64,000 nt of DNA, from the NCBI GenBank assembly GCA_905250115.1, contig CAJNOI010000310.1:4904-68903 (forward strand), read 5' to 3'. Source of the stretch: Adineta steineri (Eukaryota; Rotifera; Eurotatoria; Adinetida; Adinetidae). Under the pieces are notes generated by a model. That model saw nothing but the letters and a program-made list of their open reading frames with translations, was not told the DNA's origin and made no database searches. This document shows positions 12,882 to 24,900 of the stretch, piece by piece; within the stretch, counting starts at the first letter, position 1, and each line of letters begins with the position of its first letter. A program made the translations under genes and the position numbers.

Positions 12882-13243
12882 TCAATTAAGATCAAAATTG
12901 TATTGATTGATTTGATATATATAGTTAACGGAAGATTTTTTTTTATTTTGTTGTGACACAGGAGTATTTTTTTCGTCTTCATATTATTCACATATTTGTA
13001 TGTAACCAGAACAAATGTTAGCAATAATAGATCAACTTAAATCATTCGAAATCTATCTTCTGTCAATATATATTTGCTGTAAATACATATGTATGTTATT
13101 GAGATGATTTTTACTTATGTTTTTAATAAAAAGAAAAATGAGTAAAAATAAAGAAATAATCGATAGCTGCTTCTATGGTTTATCAAAATTTCATATATAT
13201 TTGTATTAGAAAGACATCGACTTATTTTGACAAGAGAATAAAT
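12882..13243. other. Short intergenic stretch
   Basis: Spacer between two minus-strand intronless genes. It serves as 5' flank of the W/P-repeat gene and 3' flank of the disordered-protein gene. AT-rich; I see no other element. Confidence 0.5.
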
Positions 13244-15031
13244 TTAATCAAATCTTGTTGTCTTAGGAAATGCACCATTTGAAGAGAACGTATTAGGTGG
13301 ATTTAAATTAGTATAAGTAGTATTTGAAAAACTAGCTGATGGTCCATTACGAAGAATGGACTTCGGCATTGAATTACTCGATTGATTAGGAGTTGATGAT
13401 ATTGATGAATTTGCATAATTGCCAGTAGTTCTATGTACAGGAGATGATGAAGGAGAACCAGTAGTAAAGGTATTAGTAGATGCTAATGATCCAGCCGAAG
13501 CGTAACGAGTTAAGTTAGATGAAAAAGATGGTTGTGATAGAGGATTATTAGTAGATCGATTGGATATATTAGTATAAGGTGTAATATTTGCTGGACGATA
13601 TGGACCGAGATCTGACGAATTAGAAGGAGCACCACTAGGAGAAAGATAAGTCATATTGTTTACTCGACTCGACGGTGTAAAAGTTGATGTACGATATGGT
13701 GTAATGTTTGTTGATTGATAAGGAGTTATATTTGATGAGCGATAAGGACCAGTATTTGAAGAATATTGTCCTGAATTCGGTGGATTTCTTAATGGATTAG
13801 TCGGTAGATTATTTAATCTGTTACCCATTGGATTGAATTCTGAGATGTTCGGTGGATTTCTTAGTGAATTAGCGGGTAGATTGCTTGATCTGTTAGTTGT
13901 TGGACTGATTCCTGACATATTCGATACCGCAGGTTGAATTATAGGAAGATTTGATGCTGGTATCTGCGGTTGTGTTCGTGATGTATTTAGACGTTGAAAA
14001 AGTTCAAGAAATCGTTGCCTTAGTGGATTTGCAGCCATCGGAGGTCGTACTGGTGATCCACCTAATGCAATCGGTGTGCCAATAACTGTTGGTAAATTCA
14101 ATGATTGAGGTTGAATCGATGTTGCAATAGGAGGTAAAATATTTGAAATATTTGAAATATTATTATTGTTGGCTTCAGGATTAGCTTGAATTATTGATAA
14201 AGTACCATCAATAGGATTGATTATTTCAGCAGGAAATACGACAGTATGAAGTCCTGTATTCTTATCAGCGTGACTACCTTCTATGTGTATTGGTTCTAAA
14301 TGAACTGTTTGTTTAGGTAAGTTATTAAGCATTTCTGGAGTTAGATTTGAAAGTAATGTTGATGTTGCTACAGTATTTGTATTATTAGATGGAAAACAAA
14401 CATTTACAACTGGATTAGTAACCATTGAAGCTGGTTGAGATACTGCTAATAGTGGTGGTGGTGGTGGTGGAGGATCATCATATTCATAGTCGTAACATCT
14501 TGATCGACGTCTTCGATGACATCGAACACGTTCAATTTCTAGTACACGTTTTGGTGGTCCACGTAAACCAAGTGTCGCACGATTATCAAGTGGAATTCTA
14601 ATCACTCCATGTCGTCCCCATGATGAATGACCGTGTGATCGACGATCAATGACAATGTCTGGTGTAAGTGGCCTTCGTCTAGGACGACGAATTCTTATAG
14701 GATGACGTGCATGTAGCATATGTGGTCGTCTCATTGATGATCTACGACGTGGAGGTACCATATGGAGATTAGGAAATTGTGTTCTCATCGGTAGTCCACC
14801 CGCGGATGGACCTGCAGATAATTGTGGAAAGGGTGTTCTCATTGGTAGTCCACCCGCTGATGGAGCTGCAGATAATTGTGGAAATGGTGTTCTCGGGCGA
14901 ATCGATAAATCTGTTGGTAAAGTAGAATTTGAAAGAGGCGCACCACGTGGTCTGCCTCTTAAAAACGGTTCATAATCACCAGGCATTGTTGAATCACCAC
15001 CATTGATTGGATTCACTGCCGATGACAGCAT
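13244..15031 (-). CDS. Large disordered Ser/Asn/Pro-rich protein
   Basis: Single-exon frame of 595 residues with no recognised domain. In order: two 20-residue repeats (RTPFPQLSA(A/G)PSAGGLPM, about 48-86); an Arg-rich basic block (about 95-128) with many RRR runs; a second basic patch RCHRRRRSRC followed by the acidic/aromatic YDYEYDD and seven prolines (about 168-195); then about 400 residues of Ser, Asn, Thr and Pro with loose NPLRNPP and NITPY repeats. No signal peptide or membrane helix is seen. Codon use is like its neighbours and the frame is intact over 1.8 kb, which argues for a real gene. The basic blocks could bind nucleic acid or another acidic partner; this is inference only. Confidence 0.65.
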   Translation of the reverse strand: MLSSAVNPINGGDSTMPGDYEPFLRGRPRGAPLSNSTLPTDLSIRPRTPFPQLSAAPSAGGLPMRTPFPQLSAGPSAGGLPMRTQFPNLHMVPPRRRSSMRRPHMLHARHPIRIRRPRRRPLTPDIVIDRRSHGHSSWGRHGVIRIPLDNRATLGLRGPPKRVLEIERVRCHRRRRSRCYDYEYDDPPPPPPPLLAVSQPASMVTNPVVNVCFPSNNTNTVATSTLLSNLTPEMLNNLPKQTVHLEPIHIEGSHADKNTGLHTVVFPAEIINPIDGTLSIIQANPEANNNNISNISNILPPIATSIQPQSLNLPTVIGTPIALGGSPVRPPMAANPLRQRFLELFQRLNTSRTQPQIPASNLPIIQPAVSNMSGISPTTNRSSNLPANSLRNPPNISEFNPMGNRLNNLPTNPLRNPPNSGQYSSNTGPYRSSNITPYQSTNITPYRTSTFTPSSRVNNMTYLSPSGAPSNSSDLGPYRPANITPYTNISNRSTNNPLSQPSFSSNLTRYASAGSLASTNTFTTGSPSSSPVHRTTGNYANSSISSTPNQSSNSMPKSILRNGPSASFSNTTYTNLNPPNTFSSNGAFPKTTRFD

Positions 15032-16743
15032 TTTTCTGTAATCTAATAATGGTATACACTAATACTCAACATCACTTCTTATCACAGTATTGTTTCTTGT
15101 CTACATTCATTAACGATACGCGTCATTTCACACTCATAAACATTTATAGCAAGGCTTTTCTTCTTCTTTGTCTTTGTTTCAGTCGACGAAAGACCTTCGA
15201 TATAGAAGGTAATCAAAATCGTGAATAAATAATCGAAATTATGTAGGCGCCTAGTAACAGTGTACATTATTCATTTACGTGCTATAGAAAGAGGCCTTTC
15301 AAAAAAAAAATAGATAGATGTAATTAATTTATTAGACAATTTCATAATTATAATCACAACAATGTATCACCACCAATGATTGGCTGAACAAAATCTGATA
15401 TCGAGTATTCGCTAGTATATATATTAACCATTTAAAAATTTACAAATAGAATAAATGTTAAATAAACAAATTTGTGTAATGCTAATAAGAAATTATATGA
15501 ACAATATAATGAACTTTAAAGAATATCATAGATTATTACAATACATAAGTAGAATATAATATTGAAATAATCGAATGATTATGTTATTTATGAAAATGTT
15601 TATATATAAGATAATGAGATAGAATAAATGACTTAATCAAAAAATAATAACTATTGATAAACTAGTATATGAAATATTTTAAAGTAAAACTGTAATTTTC
15701 TCCTTAATTGATTTTCTCTAGAATAAACAAGAAAACAAACTGATTGAATGTGAATAGTACATATCACTAGTTTTTTCGTTTGTACAAAGCAAACATATAT
15801 AAACACGTGGTTAAGTGAAATATGTATATCGAGTCTTTGTACTCTGCTTGAAAATTAGAGTAGAAATAGACAAAAACAGTTCTAATACATCAATTAATCA
15901 ATATTTATATAGCTTCTTTTTTTATGGCAAGATGTTTATTTTATCTTTGTGATGACGTCAATCTTTTGTTAATTTTGCTCAAAATATTAGAAGATCATAT
16001 GTTTACCTTTTAGATGAGTTTTCAGAGAAAACATATTAGAAAGATGTTCACACCTAATTAACTATTTCCCTCCCGGCGATATCATATATGTGTACAAATA
16101 TCTTTATCGGTTAAAGATTGTATTAGTATAAGTTTTAACCATTGAGAAAAGATTTTATCCTTATGAAATGATACGATATGAATCTTGTAAGATATATTAC
16201 TAAAATATCGATAAGGAACTCTTTTGAGCGGTTAAAAAATATACTACCGATGTATTTTTACATTGCTGATAGCCAAAGGGTTAATATTAAAAAACAAGAT
16301 GCATGTGATAACAACTTATGTATACTATCGACTGATCTATAATTATTCTATATTCAATCATTGAAATTGAAGGACAAATCGATATTTATAGGTTCAATTT
16401 TGATGATAAAACAACTAATCATTATATGCTGTGCCTTATATACTTATAGGTTTTCATAAAATAAGTATTATCAATGATTATAATTATAAAATATATTCGA
16501 ATACTATTATCATTTGTCTATCAATACTTTAACGAAGATTAAATGACATCTGAGAGAAACAATCAATTCATGTATAGAATATATTAAAAAGAAAAAAAAG
16601 AATCTTAAAAACAAATAGATATTTTTTTATAAAGAAAAATAAATCTTATGTCATTTAAAAACAAGTTCACTCGGTATAGTAAATAGATAGACAATACATA
16701 TAACATCAAAAATAATTATAAAAAACAAAATTGTTTGCCATAT
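15032..16743. other. Gene-free stretch
   Basis: 5' flank of the disordered-protein gene and 3' flank of the leucine-rich-repeat gene, both on the minus strand. A CRE-like palindrome TGACGTCA is at 15953-15960. Otherwise AT-rich with no coding pattern. Confidence 0.45.
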
Positions 16744-18727
16744 TTATCTAACTTGTTCAAATAAACCCGTGTCAAGATTCCGTGCCATAAGTGCATCAGG
16801 CAATGCATTAGGTATTTTATGATCAATGTACAAACGTCGAATAGTACTATCTTGAAGATAACGTACAGTTGCTGGTGATATCCTTATACAACCAGATATA
16901 TAAATTTCTTCGAGAAATGGTTGTGTATGAGCCATAGCAAGTACAGATTTATCGGTTAATTGATAACAACCAGAAAGAACAAGTGAAATAAATTGACATA
17001 CACCAAGAAGATCACAGATAGATATATCAGTTATCTAAATAATTTTTTTATAAAAATAAATTTTTTTTTGTTTTTTCAGTTATTTACTTGTTTGCATCCT
17101 TTAATATTTAAATGTGTTAATTTCGTACAATGTTTTAATGATGAAATAAGTGCATCACTAACACATGGTATACCCGAAAGTTCTAATAATTTAATATTTA
17201 AACAATTCTCAGCTAAACACCATAAAACGCGTTCATTAATCTAAATAGAAAACAAAAAATTCAAATTTCAAAGTATAGAATAATTTTTACATTTCGAAAT
17301 GAACTTAAAGATATAGTATGTAATTGTAATGCACGTTTTGATGAACTAAATAAGTCATATAAAGAATCAAGTGTTGATGTAAAACTAAGTAAATTTAACG
17401 ATAATTGTTCTAATGAACTACAATAACGAACAATATGTTCAACACTACGATCCGTTAATATTCCAACAGTTATATAACCATTCATTTCAAGTGTTTTAAG
17501 CCGAGATCCAATAACACAAAGTATCTATTAAAAAAAAGCAGTTTTATTAGCATGTATATATAATAAACAAACTTTATCTAAAGCATCATCGGTTATAGTT
17601 GCTAGACCATTTAATCGAAGATGTTGTAAATTTACGAGTCTTGTTAAAGCTCGTATTAAAATATTTGTATTATAAACTTGTGTACCGGATAAACATAAAT
17701 CAACAAGTGATAATGGTAAACAACAAATATAATCAGATACAGGTTCTTGTAAAAAACAAGTTGTATATGATAAATTTAATACTACCATACGTGTTGATCG
17801 TACAAATAACTAAATATAGAATAATAAATTTTTCAAAATAAATAATATGTTTTGATTACTGTAAATAAACCATCAGCATCTAAATTAATAATACCAAATA
17901 GATTTAAACTAGAATGAAATAGAATTTATTTTATTTTATTTTGTAAATAATTCTTACCTTCGAATATTTGGACAATAATCAACGAGATGTACAAATACTT
18001 CGTTATCTAAACATTTTAAACCTTCAATGTCTAATATTTCCTATGAAAAAACAAAAATTATATTGAATATATATATATATATGAATGAAACAAACTAGTT
18101 TTTCAGCTGTATTTTGTGCAATATAAACAACACATTGACCTGTTAATGAATGACAATTGACAAGACGAATAGTACGTAAATTAAGATTATTTGAAACAAT
18201 CGTTAATATTCCATTATCTTGAATTTTATCATTCCATCGAAAATCAATTTCTTTTAAAAATGCGGAATGTATACCATCAAGACCTGCATTAGTAAGATTA
18301 GTTAATTTTCTTAATGCGACATATTCAAGTGATAATTGTCCTTTTGTTATAGCAAGTATACCCGAATCTAAATCAAAATATATTTAAATTTTTGATAACA
18401 AAATTATTTCATTCTACCTTGTACTTGAGTACATTGATGGATAATAAGTGATTTTAATCGACTAAAATGACTTGCTTCAGCAAATTCAATTAGCATATCA
18501 TTTGTTAATTGATTACATTTATAAAACTCAAGAGAATATAATGGAATTGAAAGAAGATTTTGTCTTATAGATGGAATTAGATTTAATGAAAGGCAATCAT
18601 GTGAAGCAAGCCATCGAAGTATACGTTCACGTTGTGTTGCTGTAAGACATTGACAAGATTCAGACGAAAAATTATGTAGATGAATAGCAGCTTGTTTGAT
18701 TAGAAGTTCACGTAATTTCAATACCAT
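16744..18727 (-). CDS. Leucine-rich-repeat protein of the F-box/LRR (AMN1-like) type
   Basis: Eight exons, 18727-18418, 18367-18096, 18040-17958, 17908-17860, 17809-17573, 17524-17291, 17240-17088 and 17034-16744, join in phase to 542 residues. From about residue 70 to the end the protein is built of Cys-containing LRRs (units such as LRTIRLVNCHSLTGQ, LTHLNIKGCKQ, FISLVLSGCYQLTD), the subtype of FBXL and AMN1 proteins, which usually select substrates for SCF ubiquitin ligases. The N-terminus (KLRELLIKQAAIHLHNF...) has no clear F-box, so ligase membership is not shown. Most introns are 47-68 bases and most fall in phase 0 between repeats. No frameshift is seen. A plain LRR adaptor is the main alternative. 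Confidence 0.85.
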
Positions 18728-20339
18728 GATTAGTTTTCTATATTTACATTAAATGTCTTAAGGCTTGTGAAAACGCTAGCTGTTACTGATGACATGGCTG
18801 TCAGCATGATTCATAACTACTGATGTCAGATAAAATACTACATGATTGGTCTAAATAATTAAGCAATCATAGTCCTTTTTAATAAGCATCGTTAAAAATT
18901 TTCAAGTCGATATTCATTTTATTCAATTCTTTCATTACACACTGAGAGTTTTATAATATTGATTTAATGTTAAACGAATAGCTTACAAATATGTATATGA
19001 TTATGTATTGTTATACTAGATGTTTCAAAAGCATCATACAATGAAACTTTTTAATCGAGAGTTTTAGAAATATGATCTAGAAAACTTAGTATACTAATTA
19101 AAATGATGATTAACAGTGTTTTTCCATTGATCTAATTCTTCAAATACTATTGGGTTGTTTAATATGATAATTATCAATAGTTAAATATGAAGAGTAAAAA
19201 TACCACTTACGGTACATAATTATTATGTACTATTATCACAGTAGTCATGGCACGATGTTTATACATCTCTAATAACTCTAAAATGAATAATAGTTGATAA
19301 TATATATCACATAGTGTATCGAAAATACTTAAAAGTAACAATACAACTATCTAAGTCAATATCTCATATTAAATACTGATTTGATAAGAATGAAGCAGCG
19401 ATAACTTCACTATTTCTTTCCTTATTCTAAGATCTTTTTGAAATATTAAGAATTATCTAAAAGTTTTAATTTGTAAATAACTGAGTAGAAAACCGATACG
19501 AAGAACATGTGAGATTTTAAAGAAAAATCATAATTTATTCGAGTTTTTGATAAGAAATTTTATCATCTTTACGGATATAGAAAAAACATACAACAGTCTA
19601 CATAAATGTAGTTACATCAATTAAAAGAAACAAGAGAACAGACAGATGAAACAGTATTAATATTTCGAATTGTTGATATTATTTTCTCTAATTGATGTTA
19701 CTATATATATGTAGAGGGTTTTATATTCTCTCTATATTCCTGAAGATGATACAAGTTCTTATCGGAAACTCGAATAAATTATGATTCTTATTTAAAATCT
19801 AACATGTTCTTCATAGCAGCTTTATACCTAATTATTTCAAAGTTTTATAATAATTTAAAAGTCCGTTGCAAACTCATGAACTATTAAAGGTCGGCTTTAC
19901 ATCTTCGATTTAAAATTTTCTGAGTTTATCTTATTCTAATACTTTTCGAAATACAAAGTCTCATAACGCTCCAAAGAAGTTTTATAGAATGCAGTATTTC
20001 TCGTGTAACTGCTTGATTTTTATAAAAAAAATTCTATATACTAAACAGAAACAAATAATAATTCTAAAATTTCATTCTATCATATGTTATATTTATAACT
20101 AATGCACAGATCAAAGAATACAGTTTATTTTATATTATTTTTCTAACAGATGTCATTACTTAACAGAGAATTTTTGTTCTAGAATGTTGGAATTCTTTTC
20201 ACCAATCCGCGAATAGCTATCGCATTTCTTTTCTTTGTGTTTATATGATTCATTATGCCAAAAACCTAAGGTATAATCGTCAGATTTTCTCGTTCTCACT
20301 ACATCATACATACGTATATAAAAACAAACCGAAACAGTG
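18728..20339. other. Divergent intergenic region (LRR gene / SRF)
   Basis: The LRR gene starts leftward at 18727 and SRF rightward at 20340, so promoters for both should lie here. I found no convincing CArG box (CC-A/T6-GG) that would suggest SRF autoregulation. AT-rich, no other structure. Confidence 0.4.
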
Positions 20340-21325
20340 ATGTCATATCCATCTTATTCTGAACAAACAAACAGTAAAACTTATGATAAATCATATAATA
20401 CAATTATAGTTAAAGAAGATAATGACGGTTTTATCGACGATGATGATGATGTAGATGATGACGATGATAATTCCAATGATCGATCTAGTGAATCAATTGA
20501 TAATTCAATGAAGAAAAAAAAAGCTAAAAAAACATTAGGTCGTGTAAAAATTAAAATGGCTTATATCGATAATAAAGTTCGACGATATACAACATTTTCG
20601 AAACGAAAAACAGGTATTATGAAAAAAGCATATGAATTAGCAACATTAACAGGTACTGAAGTTATGCTTCTTGTTGCTTCTGAAACTGGTAAGACTATAA
20701 ATATCAACCAAAAAATAAATCATTTTTTTTATGAATTAGGTCATGTTTATACGTATGCAACTCCAAAATTACAACCAATGATAACTAGCGAAGCTGGTAA
20801 AGCACTTATTCAAACATGTCTTGAAAAAGATGATTCAATTGTTGAATCATCTTCAACAGCAGCAGCAATATTAAATAACGATGATGTTATATGTGTAGAA
20901 GATAATCAATCAAAAAAACGAACAAGTTTATCTACAAATGGTAAATCTTTCAACTAAGATACTTTCTTTACTAATTATATACTTATTTTATAGATAATAT
21001 TTCTCAAAATGAAATCCGTCCTATAAAACGTGCTAAATTAAAATCATCTGATGAAATCAAACAAATCAATTCAACAAGTCCATGTACATCACTTCTATCA
21101 ACATTAGGTTCATCACCAACAACAGTAGCCGTGCCATTATCATGTTTTCTTAATCCAGATACTCAACAACAATCAATAACTAATTCAACTTCATTTACTA
21201 TTGATTTAAATTCTTTGAAAAATAATGGAATGAATGTTGTATTTACCCCATCACCTAATTCGTCTCCAACCTCACCTTCATCTAATATACCACTTATGTT
21301 AGCTTTTGGTAATTTCCGATCATAA
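20340..21325 (+). CDS. SRF: Serum response factor (MADS-box transcription factor)
   Basis: Three exons, 20340-20688, 20740-20940 and 20994-21325, give 293 residues. An acidic N-terminus (Asp run, residues 33-43) and a Lys cluster lead into the MADS box at about 67-125 (GRVKIKMAYIDNKVRRYTTF, SKRKTGIMKKAYELATLTGT), followed by the SRF-type extension HVYTYATPKLQPMITSEAGK. This near-identity to animal SRF decides the family over MEF2. The C-terminal half is Ser/Thr/Pro-rich, as expected for the transactivation region, but short: the human protein has 508 residues. SRF dimers bind CArG boxes in cytoskeletal and immediate-early genes with MRTF or TCF partners. The first intron, 20689-20739, is 51 bases with no in-frame stop, so retention would add 17 residues inside the MADS box after SETG. 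The ATG at 20340 is the first in frame. Confidence 0.96.
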
Positions 21326-21929
21326 AATAAGGTTATAATATATACATATATATTTATTTATTTATTTATTTATTTCCTTCTTCCTTTTGATTGTATATAA
21401 AAGAGAAAAAAAATCATATATGATTATTATTATTATTATTATTATATTGCCTACAATAAATTAAAATCTGTTTCTTTTTTAATTTAAATTCCATGGGTAT
21501 GTAATCATATCAAAATAGAACGGTCATTATTTTATTCTTACACTAAGATAGTAATATAAAAATCCAGACGAATGTTTTTAAACGAAAGCAAATTCCATAA
21601 GAACAATCTGCATGCATGGGGAATCTTATATCGATTATTTTTAGCGTTAATCTAAGAACAGGTTTTTTCAGTTTAATAACAAAACTGAAAAATCTGTAAT
21701 AGTAGAGAAATACTGAAAGTCAATGGCTTTATATAAGACAACAGCATAATCGTAATGGAATAATAAATATACAGTTCATTTTCTTTTTTATTTTATTAGA
21801 AATCTCTCCCTCGAAAACTTTTTATAGATTTTGTTTTTCTTTTAGATATAATATTTTGTTACTTTTTTCTGTTAATTGATTAGAAACAATGAAATAATAC
21901 TTCAATGAATACAGTCTATTTTTCAAATT
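21326..21929. other. Short intergenic stretch between SRF and RAPGEF
   Basis: SRF 3' UTR and the 5' side of the PDZ-GEF gene on the same strand. It carries a TTTA repeat (about 21353-21375) and an ATT microsatellite (about 21424-21446). Confidence 0.5.
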
Positions 21930-24900
21930 ATGTATGCAAATAATATGTCATTGTCGATGTATGGTACCGAATTACCATTTCGTCAAAGTGTTGAAAAAAT
22001 TCCATCCGAACGAACAGTTCAGGTTTGTTTATGTTTTTCTTAATCTATTCATATTACAATCAAAAGAAATTCAATAATATTTTGATTGTTAAAAATAGAT
22101 TATTTTATGTAGTTTAATAACCATGATCTTGAATTCTAGTAGATTTTTGTCACCTCAATGAATTCGATCTGTTATGATCAGATCTTTTTTTCTTCTTCTT
22201 CTTCTTCGATATATTATAAAGTATCTTCTTACTTCTATAAATTGAACCAATAGATTGAAATTCTATTCATTCATATACTTATATTCGACACCTGAGGATA
22301 TCTAGACAAGCATAATGTAAATATTTAAAGAAAGACAATGAATTTCCGTTTGCTTTTTTAAATGTGAATTTTGTCAACTTCAAATCATTTTCTATTTACA
22401 TTTGTTGATAATCATCTTAAAAAATAATTTGTTGTATGTATGTATATATATAGATAGATATTTTTGTCTGATGTAATCACATCATCAATCATGATTTGAA
22501 ATATAATTGTCTATCTTATTTGTCATTATGTGTTAATTTAATATTGAAACAAAAAAAAGGAGGAAAAGAACTCAAATAATTAACAACTGTTCATCCATCA
22601 TGAAAGATAGGCATAAGATCGAGAATATAACTTGCTGTTTTCTTTTATTCTTTCTTTTTTTTTGCTATGATTGACACCACCACCATCCGAGATGATTGCC
22701 AACTTTCATTGAGTATAGAGAACTATATGGTTAATCATCGAAGTTGGGATGGATGCATATATACATACATAAATACATACATATTGAAGAGCGAAGAGAA
22801 AGAGTGCAAGGAAAGAAAAGAAAAGAGAAGTGGGGGTGAAATCAAGTTGCCCGAATGAGTATACATACATATATATATATATACATATATACATATACAT
22901 ACTCTTTCATCCGTTGTCCATACAACTACGTTTAAAGGTACAGATTCTTTTTCTTTTTTTTTTCTACTTCACTTTTTCCTCTATCTTAGAGGTCAGTTAT
23001 TCTTATTGTCCGGCTTCATAAGTTCAATTTAAATAGAAATATACTATTCTAAAGGAAGAAGAAGAAGAAGAAAAAAAAAGAAAGTCATTTCACCTCATTT
23101 TCTTAATGTGTCAAACAGGAAATAGACATTTTTGAATTTTTCTTTCATTCATTCATAGGATTTAACTATAATTAATACATATTTGAAACATTTGGAAGCA
23201 TTATCAATACTTCGTGAATCAAATATTCGTCATTTGTGTAAAACAATTCGTTATGAAAAATATGATGCTCATCATGCTCTATTCAGGTTTGTTCTTAGCA
23301 ATTATACATTCTACAATATTTATATTTATCCTTTTACACACCGAATAACAATGTTCTTTTAAGTTTTGTTATGTCTACTAGATAGTGACACTACATACAT
23401 ACATATATATATATATATTCATCATCATTGTTGTATGTTTGTATAGCTAGTAGTTTTTGTTGGTATACGATCACGGTCAATTATCTATTGACTATCTATT
23501 TTTAATGATAGATCTTTCAACATATTGAAATTATGATATTGCACCATATATATATAGATGAAAGATAAAAATCTAAAATAATATACTTAAGTTGAGTTAT
23601 TTCTTTGTTTCAATGCTTGCGCATACTTGGTCTTTTGTTTTTATTTATATAGCAAGAAAAAAAAGAAGAAGAGAGAACTGTTACTGTGTTTTATAGTGCA
23701 CACGTGTATGTACTAACGCATACATTTAGAAGAATGAAAGGCGACACAAAGGTATATGTAAATATATACTATGAGAGGACAATGGCGAGATAATACTCTC
23801 ACGTTTAGTATACATTTATATTCATTTTCTATGCTTCTTTTTTTTTAGTCGTGGTGACTTGAATACCTGTTGGTATATACTTTTATCCGGCTCTGTCTTT
23901 ATCGAGTCTACAATGTATTTACCACGAGCAAGGTAAGAATACAAATAATTCAGTTTAATCATTATTTTATTAATAATGATCTTTCACATTTATATCTATA
24001 TATATAACATGAGTCCTTATCTTAACAAGTCTTTTCATCATTACATTGTATATTTTAAATATAGTTTTGGTAAACGAACTCCTAATAATCCATATCGAAC
24101 AAATGAATGTGTAGTTTTAGAACCAACTGAATTACTTATAGTAAGTTATTAGTTTTTAAATAGAGTTTTGTTAATCTATCTCTTTTAAAATAGATTGATT
24201 ATCCATCATTAGACAATAAAGATTTATCAATGAAAACTGATAGTAAACATAATCAAGATCACGAACAATCTATAATTGATGATGAAGAACCGCAAGGAAC
24301 AATGACACTTAATCGAAAGAAGAGTTCACGTATTAGACAAGTAATATAATTATATTATTTTATTGACAATGATTACTTTTTTCTTCATTTAAAGCGTTCA
24401 ATAACAGTTTGTCATTCAAATGATATTCATTCATCAATGATACGTAGTTCACATTCACGTGCTAGTGATACATCAAGTGCATATTCAGGCTCAGATATCA
24501 TGCAATCATCAACGAATGGTGATGATTGTTTGATGATAACAAATGAAACTGATGATGAATCAGAAGAATCATCAGAAGTAAGAACGAATAAGATTATTTT
24601 AATAATGAAAATTTCTAAAAAAAATTCATTTTATTTAGCACTCATTACCTGTTCGTGATCATATACGAGAAGTATTAATGAAAGATGCAAATGAAAGAAC
24701 GGATGATGATATTGAAACTATTCTAGAATTTCTTATACATTTTCCAGTAAGATTTCGAATAAATAGATAATTAAATTTATTGATATTACTTTTGAAAGGC
24801 ATTTGCTGATTTAACTTTACATGTACGACGTGAATTATGTAAAGTACTAGTTTATGCACAAGTTGAAAAAGCTCAAACTGTTGTTATGAATGATGGTGAA

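Noticed and set aside
22667-23021. Open frames in the first PDZ-GEF intron
   Set aside because: They read through TATA/CATA repeats and polypyrimidine tracts; both flanking coding exons join without them.
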